DNA from: Chloroflexota bacterium
GTDB lineage: Bacteria > Chloroflexota > Anaerolineae > UBA1429
Direction of reading: 5' to 3'
Assembly: GCA_019873625.1 (NCBI GenBank)
Contig: JAIOAW010000002.1
Location: 62,001-126,000 of the forward strand
DNA: 64,000 bases
The notes below the pieces were generated by a model that saw nothing but the letters and a program-made list of their open reading frames with translations, did not search any database and was not told the DNA's origin. Made by a program: the position numbers and the translations under genes. Positions 1 through 6,141 of this stretch are shown here, piece after piece; within the stretch, counting starts at the first letter, position 1; each line of letters begins with the position of its first letter.

Positions 1-921
1 CAAAAGGAGCGACCCCACCGCGCCCACGGCGACCAAAAGCGCGGCGCCTGCGACGATGGGCGCCTCGCGTTGGTGCGAGGAGCGGTGGAGCGCCAGGCCG
101 GCGAGGAAGGCGCCTAGCCCGCCGGCGAAGGGGACGACCGCCGCCCACGTCGCTGCCGCGCCCAAGCCTAGCCCCTGCACCTCCAGGAGGTAAGTGGGCG
201 CCCAAAGGCTAAGCGCATCTTTGATGATGCCCGAAAAGAAGCAGATGATCAGCCCCCAGCGCACTGCGGGTATGCCCAAAGTGCGGAAGGCCTCCTTCGG
301 GTTCCACGGGCCGGATTCCCGGCTCCGAAGGGTGAGCCGGCCGCGGGGGAAGGCGGGATCATCCTGCGCGTTGAGTACCCAGAGGAGCGTTCCGCCCAAG
401 AGGAGCGCCCCCGGCACCCAAAAGGCCGCGCGCCATCCCCAAGCGCTCACCAAACGGCCGGCGAGGACCCACGAAACCGCGTGCCCTGCCACGTAACAGG
501 GGGCAAAGAGCGCGGAGACGAGGCCGCGCTTTTCCGCCGGGAACCAACGGGAGAGCGTCTTGACGAGCGGCCCCCAGCCCATAGATTGCACCCAGCCGTT
601 CAGCCCCCAGATGAAGGCCATTGCCCCAAGGGCACCCAGAGAGCCGAAGAGGAGATTGAGAAAGGCCGAAAGGAACATCCCCAGCCCGACAAAAGCCCGT
701 GCCGAGATGCGATCCCCTAGGGACCCGTTCACCAATTGGCCGATGGCGTAACTCCAATACAGGGCGCTGCCGATGAGGCCCACAGTGGCCTTGCTCCAGC
801 CGAACTGGGCCTGGATGGCCGGCATAGCCACGGCGAGGTTCACGCGCCCCAGGTAAAAGGCAGCATAGGTAACCCAGCACAGGGCAAAAAGGCGCCAACG
901 GGGTGCGAGGCGTTCGTTCAT
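1..921 (-). CDS. MFS transporter, organophosphate:phosphate antiporter-like (3' truncated by window edge)
   Basis: This reading frame is open to the window edge, so the ORF track omits it; I translated it from the minus strand. It begins MNERLAPRWRLFALCWVTYA and continues FYLGRVNLAVAMPAIQAQFG, the TM1 signature of the OPA branch of the major facilitator superfamily (GlpT/UhpT type). A second match is GLNGWVQSMGWGPLVKTLSR, corresponding to the GlpT 'GWFQGMGWPP' region. 307 codons (roughly two thirds of a typical 430-450 residue carrier) are present with several hydrophobic segments. The start ATG overlaps the TGA of the upstream PHP gene (TGATG), so translation is probably coupled. Substrate is unknown; a phosphorylated small molecule is an inference from family, and the neighbouring phosphoesterase is consistent with that. 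Confidence 0.85.
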   Translation of the reverse strand, partial: MNERLAPRWRLFALCWVTYAAFYLGRVNLAVAMPAIQAQFGWSKATVGLIGSALYWSYAIGQLVNGSLGDRISARAFVGLGMFLSAFLNLLFGSLGALGAMAFIWGLNGWVQSMGWGPLVKTLSRWFPAEKRGLVSALFAPCYVAGHAVSWVLAGRLVSAWGWRAAFWVPGALLLGGTLLWVLNAQDDPAFPRGRLTLRSRESGPWNPKEAFRTLGIPAVRWGLIICFFSGIIKDALSLWAPTYLLEVQGLGLGAAATWAAVVPFAGGLGAFLAGLALHRSSHQREAPIVAGAALLVAVGAVGSLLL

Positions 922-1697
922 CAGGGCCGAGCAGGGCGCAACATCGTGATCCCCTCACGCACGCCACGGATGACGGTGAGGCTCACGAATTCGGGGATGG
1001 CCGCGCGGATCTCCTCGTCGCCATAGTTCATCGCCACCAAGCGCCGAATCTCATCGCACTGGCGTTCCAAAAGCGCGTTTTGGGCCTCAACGCGGGGCGT
1101 ATTCACATAGAGGGAAAAGGCCCCTTCACGGAGGGCTTGGGCTAGTTCCCATTCGGTGTGCACGGGGCGGTGGAGGTCCAGGGCATACATCCCCAAGGAA
1201 TCAATATGGTGCCCATCGGAGGCCGCGGTGACGGGCAAGCCCAACTTGAGTGCAAGGGCGCGCCCCCGCCGCGAGGTATGCTCGTAGATGTTGCTCGACA
1301 TAATCTCAATGCCGTCTACCGGGTGCTCCTCCAGCCAGGAAGGCACGTCGGGGTGGTAGCGATAGGGGTGGGCGAGCACCACGGCGCCCCCGCGCGTATG
1401 CACTTCGCGCACTAGGCGTGCCCCATCGCGGCGCAGGGCGATGAGGGCCTCATCTACGGGGCCGTAGACGAGGAGATCCTCCCCCTCGGCCGTGGTAAAC
1501 TCGGCGCCGCGCAGGAGCACAATCTGCGGGTAACGCGCTTGAAGGCTGGCCAGTTCCTCGGCTGGCCAGAAAACGTTGTGCTCGGTCAAGACGAGGGCCT
1601 CTAACCCCTCGGCGATGGCACGCTCGACCATCTCCTCGGGCGTGGAACGGCCGCACTCGGAATAACGGCTGGTGTGAACGTGGATATCTATGCGCAT
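921..1697 (-). CDS. PHP-domain metal-dependent phosphoesterase
   Basis: 258 aa when started at MRIDIHVHTS, rather than the 299-aa track ORF, because the PHP fold begins directly at this Met and a -10 box lies just upstream of it. PHP metal-ligand motifs are visible in order: DIHVHTSRYSE (HxH), LTEHN, RGAEFTT, VLAHPYRYH and ASDGHH near the C-terminus. This family hydrolyses phosphoester bonds (for example 3',5'-nucleoside bisphosphates or histidinol phosphate) using a trinuclear metal site; the substrate here cannot be read from the sequence. Its stop overlaps the start of the MFS carrier by one base, so the pair forms an operon and may process and transport a related phosphorylated compound (inference). 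Confidence 0.85.
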   Translation of the reverse strand: MRIDIHVHTSRYSECGRSTPEEMVERAIAEGLEALVLTEHNVFWPAEELASLQARYPQIVLLRGAEFTTAEGEDLLVYGPVDEALIALRRDGARLVREVHTRGGAVVLAHPYRYHPDVPSWLEEHPVDGIEIMSSNIYEHTSRRGRALALKLGLPVTAASDGHHIDSLGMYALDLHRPVHTEWELAQALREGAFSLYVNTPRVEAQNALLERQCDEIRRLVAMNYGDEEIRAAIPEFVSLTVIRGVREGITMLRPARP

Positions 1698-1731
1698 GTG
1701 ATGCCTAGCCTCATCGTAAAATGCACGCCCT

Positions 1732-1760
1732 ATTATAGGCGGGGCAAACCGTATGGCGAA
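1732..1760 (-). promoter_or_regulatory. Putative sigma-70 promoter of the PHP/MFS operon
   Basis: On the minus strand a perfect TATAAT (1737-1732) is preceded, 17 bases upstream, by a weak TTCGCC (1760-1755). The expected transcript start is about 30 nt upstream of the PHP ATG at 1697. The -35 match is poor, so the call rests mainly on the -10 box. Confidence 0.5.
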
Positions 1761-1821
1761 ATGGCAGCCCTTGGGCGAAATAGGCCAAATCGCCGCGAAA
1801 CCTTCTGACAGCCCCTTCAAG

Positions 1822-1850
1822 ATGACAACGCACCGCGAATACGATACAAT
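1822..1850 (+). promoter_or_regulatory. Putative sigma-70 promoter of ugd
   Basis: ATGACA (1822-1827), 17-bp spacer, TACAAT (1845-1850). Transcription would start near 1857, about 30 nt before the ugd ATG at 1888. It is divergent from the PHP promoter. Confidence 0.6.
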
Positions 1851-1887
1851 ACGGCGCGTTGATCACCTTGACGAGGCGAGGGAAGGG

Positions 1888-3192
1888 ATGAGCCGCATTT
1901 GCATCATCGGGGCCGGGTACGTCGGGCTGGTAACGGGCGTTTGCTTTGCCGATTTGGGGCATAATGTCATCTGCCTGGATGTTGACGAGGCCAAGATCGA
2001 GAACCTCAAACGGGGCATCCCGCCCATCTACGAACCGGGGCTGGAGGAGATGCTCAACCGCAACCTGCAAGCGGGGCGGTTGCGATTCACCACCTCATAT
2101 CCGGAGGCCTTGGCGGATGCAGAGTTTGCGTTTATCGCCGTGGGCACGCCTTCCGGCGTGGATGGCGAGGCCGATTTGCGGTACGTGCGCGCCGTGGTAG
2201 AGGCCATCGCCGACACGGTGGATCACCCTATCTGCATCGTGAACAAATCCACAGTGCCCGTGGGCACGGGAGACTGGGTGGCCGATGTCATCCGCAAACG
2301 CCGCGCGGGGCGCGATTTGGAGTTTGCCGTCGTCTCCAACCCCGAATTCCTGCGCGAAGGCTCGGCCATCAACGATTTTATGAACCCCGACCGCATCGTG
2401 CTGGGGTCGCTCGACCGCGAGGCGGCCAACCAGGTGGCCCAACTCTATCTGAGCCTGCGCTGCCCCATTATGATCACCGACCTGCGCACGGCCGAGATGA
2501 TCAAGTACGCCTCTAACGCTTTTTTGGCGACGCGCATCTCCTTCATCAACGAGATCGCCAATATCTGCGAAGAACTGGGCGCCGACGTTCAAGAGGTGGC
2601 CGCCGGGATGGGCTACGACAAGCGCATCGGGCGCGCCTTTTTGGATGCCGGCTTGGGCTGGGGCGGCAGTTGCTTCCCCAAAGACGTCAAAGCCCTGGCG
2701 CATATGGCCGTGTTGCACGGCACGCACCCCCAGTTGTTGCAAGCCGTGATGGATATCAACCGCAATCAGCGGCGGCGCGTGGTGATGCGGCTGCGCAAGG
2801 AATTGGGCACCCTCAACGATAGGACGATCGGCATTTTGGGGCTTTCGTTCAAACCGAATACGGACGATCTCCGCGAGGCGCCGGCTTTGGAGGTGATCCA
2901 CCTCTTGCAGGTGGAGGGGGCGATCATCCGCGCCTACGATCCGGCGGCAATGAAAGAGGCGGCGCGCATTTTGCACAACGTCACCCTGTGTGAAACGCCC
3001 TACCAGGTGGCCGAGGGAGCCGATGCGCTCGTCCTGTGCACGGAGTGGAACGAGTTCAAATCGCTCGATTTCGAGCGCATCAAGCGGGCTATGCGCACGC
3101 CCCTCATTATGGATGGCCGCAACCTGTGGGACCCCAAACGTCTGCGGGCGCTGGGCTTTACCTACCTGGGCGTGGGCCGGGGCACGGGATAA
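1888..3192 (+). CDS. ugd: UDP-glucose 6-dehydrogenase
   Basis: 434 aa from the ATG preceded by GGAAGGG; the track ORF starts 45 codons too early, upstream of the promoter. The N-terminus [20 protein letters not shown] is the Rossmann GxGxxG of the UDP-glucose/GDP-mannose dehydrogenase family. Other family signatures: [25 protein letters not shown], and [14 protein letters not shown] around the catalytic cysteine, followed by [20 protein letters not shown] in the C-terminal UDP-binding domain. The enzyme oxidises UDP-glucose twice with NAD+ to UDP-glucuronate, a precursor for uronic acid and pentose-containing surface polysaccharides. The glycosyltransferase cluster at 56-64 kb is a plausible consumer (inference). 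Confidence 0.95.
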   Translation: MSRICIIGAGYVGLVTGVCFADLGHNVICLDVDEAKIENLKRGIPPIYEPGLEEMLNRNLQAGRLRFTTSYPEALADAEFAFIAVGTPSGVDGEADLRYVRAVVEAIADTVDHPICIVNKSTVPVGTGDWVADVIRKRRAGRDLEFAVVSNPEFLREGSAINDFMNPDRIVLGSLDREAANQVAQLYLSLRCPIMITDLRTAEMIKYASNAFLATRISFINEIANICEELGADVQEVAAGMGYDKRIGRAFLDAGLGWGGSCFPKDVKALAHMAVLHGTHPQLLQAVMDINRNQRRRVVMRLRKELGTLNDRTIGILGLSFKPNTDDLREAPALEVIHLLQVEGAIIRAYDPAAMKEAARILHNVTLCETPYQVAEGADALVLCTEWNEFKSLDFERIKRAMRTPLIMDGRNLWDPKRLRALGFTYLGVGRGTG

Positions 3193-3220
3193 GGGCGTTC
3201 AAAACCTTCCGAACGCCCTT
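3191..3220 (+). terminator. Hairpin at the end of ugd
   Basis: A perfect 10-bp inverted repeat AAGGGCGTTC / GAACGCCCTT with a 10-nt loop starts on the last bases of the ugd stop codon. There is no real U-tract afterwards, so it may be a weak terminator or a 3'-end stabiliser. Confidence 0.5.
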
Positions 3221-3230
3221 TGGGGCAGAT

Positions 3231-3259
3231 TTGACAGGATTTCAGAACTGTCTTATAAT
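3231..3259 (+). promoter_or_regulatory. Consensus sigma-70 promoter for the RRM protein gene
   Basis: TTGACA (3231-3236), exactly 17 bp, TATAAT (3254-3259): both hexamers are perfect. The transcript would begin about 3266, leaving a ~210-nt untranslated leader ahead of the RRM gene. Confidence 0.8.
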
Positions 3260-3265
3260 ATCTTT

Positions 3266-3476
3266 GCTTGCTTGGAACGGTCATCAGCAAGCGCTGAGAA
3301 ATCCCCACGGATCTCGAGTTTCTGCCCCATAGTTCCTTCCTGAACGCTGGACGTAGGACTCTCCCCGAACAGGGCGCTCTCAGGTGGGGCGTTTTTTGCC
3401 CAGGCATCCTCAGGGCCTGCGCAGAGGGCGCGCCCACAAACCCTGACCGTACTCAACAACAAAAGGAAGTGAACGA
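3266..3476 (+). promoter_or_regulatory. Long 5' leader of the RRM RNA-binding protein gene
   Basis: About 210 nt lie between the inferred start site and the ATG. The leader contains a GGGGCGTTTTTTGCCC element (terminator-like run of T) around 3385-3400 and ends in CAAAAGGAAGTGAACGA, with an AAGGAAG ribosome site. Long structured leaders are common on cold-shock and RRM-type genes, but I do not recognise a known riboswitch consensus here. Confidence 0.4.
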
Positions 3477-3788
3477 ATGGGTACGAAACTGTATGTCGGC
3501 AATCTCTCTTATCAAACCACCTCCGCCCAGTTAGAGGCGTTGTTCTCTCAGGCGGGCGAAGTGACCGAGGCGACCGTCGTCGAAGATCGGATGACGGGCC
3601 GCTCGCGGGGCTTTGGCTTCGTGGAAATGGCCAACAAGGCGGATGCCGCCGCGGCCATCGAGCGCTTTAACGGCTCTCAGATGGACGGGCGCACGCTGAA
3701 CGTGGCGGAGGCTCGCCCCCGCGAGGACCGCGCCCCGCGCAGCGAACCCCGCAGCAACAATACTACCCGCGGAAGTCGCCGCTGGTAA
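3477..3788 (+). CDS. Single-RRM RNA-binding protein
   Basis: 103 aa. It begins MGTKLYVGNLSYQT (RNP2) and has RSRGFGFVEM (RNP1), the two aromatic RNA-contacting motifs of an RNA recognition motif, filling residues ~3-80. The tail (PREDRAPRSEPRSNNTTRGS) is Arg/Asn/Ser-rich and probably disordered, as in the short bacterial and cyanobacterial Rbp proteins. Likely role: post-transcriptional RNA binding, possibly stress- or cold-related; this is family-based inference. It is monocistronic, between a consensus promoter and a strong terminator, suggesting high expression. Confidence 0.92.
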   Translation: MGTKLYVGNLSYQTTSAQLEALFSQAGEVTEATVVEDRMTGRSRGFGFVEMANKADAAAAIERFNGSQMDGRTLNVAEARPREDRAPRSEPRSNNTTRGSRRW

Positions 3789-3850
3789 GCCGCAAGGCAA
3801 AACATCCCCTTGGGGGCATCGCTGAGGAGATGCCTCTCCGGTGAGGAATC

Positions 3851-3890
3851 AAACCGTCCGCTGGGAAGCACCCAGCGGACGGTTTCTTTT
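3851..3890 (+). terminator. Intrinsic terminator of the RRM gene
   Basis: Perfect 15-bp stem AAACCGTCCGCTGGG / CCCAGCGGACGGTTT with a 5-nt loop, followed by CTTTT. Its minus-strand reading also begins AAAAG, so it may insulate the convergent operon ending at 3957. Confidence 0.9.
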
Positions 3891-3956
3891 GCCCAGGCCC
3901 ACGGCCTGGGGTTATTCCCGAAGCCCTCCCTCCAGGAGGACGTAATCGCTCCCTCA

Positions 3957-4226
3957 TCACCCGGGGGTTTCGAGGTAGCGCAGGTCTTGGCTCTGCGCTA
4001 CGGCCGCGCGCACTGCATCTTTGATGGCAAAATAGGAGCGGCTGCTCTCGACCTCGCCAGAGATGCCCAATTCGGCCATCAGGCGCTGAACGAGGGCGCC
4101 GATGGTTACGCCCAGGCGCTGGTTGGGCGGCTGCTCGGCCAAAAGGGCCTGCACGGCCTCGCGGACGCGTTCCGGCGTAACCTTTTGGAGCGCTTCGCGC
4201 CAAGGTTCCACGCTCTTATCGCTCAT
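3957..4226 (-). CDS. Small hypothetical protein, paralogue of the gene at 4261
   Basis: 89 aa from MSDKSVEPWREALQ, chosen because GGAGGGAAGAG lies immediately before this ATG; the longer track start would overlap the neighbouring gene. I do not recognise the family. The protein is helical-looking and charged, with no signal peptide, cysteine pair or membrane segment. Its C-terminus (AIKDAVRAAVAQSQDLRYLE) resembles that of the adjacent 82-aa protein (ALRRAVQERVAQIPGLRYVP), so the two are probably tandem paralogues. It is the last gene of the ATPase/thioredoxin run. Confidence 0.6.
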   Translation of the reverse strand: MSDKSVEPWREALQKVTPERVREAVQALLAEQPPNQRLGVTIGALVQRLMAELGISGEVESSRSYFAIKDAVRAAVAQSQDLRYLETPG

Positions 4227-4260
4227 CTCTTCCCTCCAGGAAGAGGATATCCGGGCTTCA

Positions 4261-4509
4261 TCAAGCGTCTCCGGGCACATAGCGCAACCCCGGTATCTGG
4301 GCTACGCGCTCCTGCACGGCGCGCCGCAGGGCGAGTTCGGCGCGCCCGCCTTCCGGCCCTTCGGGCAGGGGGCGCCCCTCGAGAAGCGCCTCGAGCAGGG
4401 TGGGCCAGGCCACGCTGGGGCCGGCGCCTTCGTCTCGCGCCAGGCGGCGAACGAGCGCCGCGAGGCGCTCATCGGTCAGGTTTTTGAGGATGCTTTCGGT
4501 GCGTTCCAT
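4261..4509 (-). CDS. Small hypothetical protein, paralogue of the gene at 3957
   Basis: 82 aa, MERTESILKNLTDERLAALV at the N-terminus and a C-terminal segment ending IPGLRYVPGDA. Unrecognised family. The C-terminal pattern A(I/L)xxAVxxxVAQxxxLRYxxxxx is shared with the next gene, whose start is 34 nt downstream. It sits 30 nt after the thioredoxin/CcdA gene in the same direction, so it is probably cotranscribed with it. No catalytic motif is visible; a helical scaffold or partner protein is as much as can be said. Confidence 0.55.
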   Translation of the reverse strand: MERTESILKNLTDERLAALVRRLARDEGAGPSVAWPTLLEALLEGRPLPEGPEGGRAELALRRAVQERVAQIPGLRYVPGDA

Positions 4510-4539
4510 AGGCTCTCCTTTGCCGAATGATGGGGCCGC

Positions 4540-6096
4540 TCACAGGAGGATGATGCTCGCGATGAGCCAGGCCGCCAGCAACACAAAGAGTACGGCCGTG
4601 GCCAGTTTGACGGCCGCCGCATGGCGGTTCATCCACTCGATTAACTGCTGAGAGGAGGTACCCCAATACACCGCCAGGAACACGACGATGAGCGGCAAGA
4701 TGAACATCACGTTATAGATGAGAAGGGCTAGGCTGGCCCGCGTGCGCCACTCCGGAATGCCCAGCATAAAGATCACGGTGGGCAAGTAGACCTGCCCCGT
4801 GCAGGCCAGTTCGACGATTGAGACGCCCAACCCCAACAGGAACGAACTGAACACAAAGCGCCGAGCGCCCGTACCCTCGCGGATAAGGCGTTTGCTCACG
4901 TTGCGCAGGCTCTCCGGCAGTTTGAGGGTCATATCGGCCAGGCGCCCCGCCTTGGCCTTGAAATAATCCATCACGCTGCCGTAGGCCAGCCCCAGGCAAA
5001 GGATCGCCGTCAGACCGTACACCCATTTGCCGATGGCCTGCAAGAAGGGCAGGGCGGCCAAGGCCCTCAAGAAGCCGAACCCCACACCCAAATAGGCCAA
5101 AAAGACCCCCGCGGTAAAGGCCCCTCCCGTGGCCAAGAGCGCCGCCCCTTGGCGCTTGCGGATGGAGAGGTAGGAGATGAGAAAGATCATCGTGGCAAAG
5201 GCGCAAGGGTTGACGCCATCCAGCAACCCGGCGCCTGCGATGGTCAAAAGGCCTAGGGAACGGAAGCGCTCGACGATGGTCTTTTCGGCCTCTGCCTTCT
5301 GAGATTCCCAGCCGGCCCAACTCTCGGGCAGGCCCGTTTCCAGGTAAGGGGCGATGAGCGCCTCGATTTCTCGCGCCCGCACCTGCGTACCCAGAAGGCA
5401 TTGATGATCCACAAACAGGCTGGGCGCCGTCAGGTGTTTGGCCTCCGGCACGTTGGCCTGGATGCAGAGGTACTGGTTCAAGGTGGCATCTTTTTGCACG
5501 TCAAAGCGGTGGATCTTGACCTGGGGGTACTTGGCGGCGATGTATTCCAGGTCATGCTCGGAGCGTTCGCATTCGTCGCAGCCCGGTTTGGAAAAGTAGG
5601 CGATGTGGATTTCCGGCAGGGCCTCGCCCGACGCGGCTTGGCCGGCCGGCGGGGCGGGCGTGGGCGAGCCACCTTCCGGTGTGTTTATGCCCCCTTGGGC
5701 AAGGGACTCTTCGATGAGGCCCGGCAGGCGGGCGCGGATCTCCTCCGGGCCGATGAGCACGTCCTCGCCGAGGATGATCGCCGGAATGCTCGTAACCACC
5801 ACGCCCCGCGCGTCTTCCATATCCATCAGGCGCTCCAGGCCATCCGCCGTGGAGAGGTCGTATTCCTCTATCTCGATTTGCGTGCCGTATTGGGCGAGGA
5901 GCGGTTCGATGACCTCGCGATGAATCTCCTGACAGGAGGTGCACCGTGGGTCGGAAAAGTAGAGGAAGCGCACCACCCCCTCAGCCCTGGTGGGCCTCGC
6001 CGCAAGGCCCACCAGGATGAGAACCATCGCGATGCCGTAGAGAACCCTCCGCCACAGAGAGCGATCTGTTAGCCAAGACCAGTTTCGAAATGGCAT
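4540..6096 (-). CDS. Thiol-disulfide membrane protein: two thioredoxin-like domains fused to a CcdA/DsbD transmembrane domain
   Basis: 518 aa from ATG at 6096 (GGAG four bases upstream); the track start is a TTG further out. An N-terminal signal/anchor (VLYGIAMVLILVGLAARPTR) is followed by a first thioredoxin-like domain with CTSC at ~52-55, a Pro/Thr linker (GGSPTPAPPAG), a second thioredoxin-like domain with CDEC at ~172-175, and a multi-helix CcdA-type domain. In the last, single cysteines lie in DGVNPCAFATM (~297) and VELACTGQVYLP (~431), the pair that relays electrons across the membrane in CcdA/DsbD. Likely role: moving reducing equivalents from the cytoplasm to extracytoplasmic proteins. 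A decayed copy of its thioredoxin part lies at 8999-9490. It follows the ATPase gene by 45 nt. Confidence 0.85.
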   Translation of the reverse strand: MPFRNWSWLTDRSLWRRVLYGIAMVLILVGLAARPTRAEGVVRFLYFSDPRCTSCQEIHREVIEPLLAQYGTQIEIEEYDLSTADGLERLMDMEDARGVVVTSIPAIILGEDVLIGPEEIRARLPGLIEESLAQGGINTPEGGSPTPAPPAGQAASGEALPEIHIAYFSKPGCDECERSEHDLEYIAAKYPQVKIHRFDVQKDATLNQYLCIQANVPEAKHLTAPSLFVDHQCLLGTQVRAREIEALIAPYLETGLPESWAGWESQKAEAEKTIVERFRSLGLLTIAGAGLLDGVNPCAFATMIFLISYLSIRKRQGAALLATGGAFTAGVFLAYLGVGFGFLRALAALPFLQAIGKWVYGLTAILCLGLAYGSVMDYFKAKAGRLADMTLKLPESLRNVSKRLIREGTGARRFVFSSFLLGLGVSIVELACTGQVYLPTVIFMLGIPEWRTRASLALLIYNVMFILPLIVVFLAVYWGTSSQQLIEWMNRHAAAVKLATAVLFVLLAAWLIASIILL

Positions 6097-6141
6097 AGTC
6101 TCCAATGTAGTACGTAAGGGATGCTGATGCTCCAAATATCC

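Noticed and set aside
3340-3400. Possible glutamine-type riboswitch in the RRM leader (GAACGCTGGACGTAGGA)
   Set aside because: Only a loose resemblance to the glnA RNA core; the characteristic loop is incomplete and the downstream gene is not a nitrogen gene.
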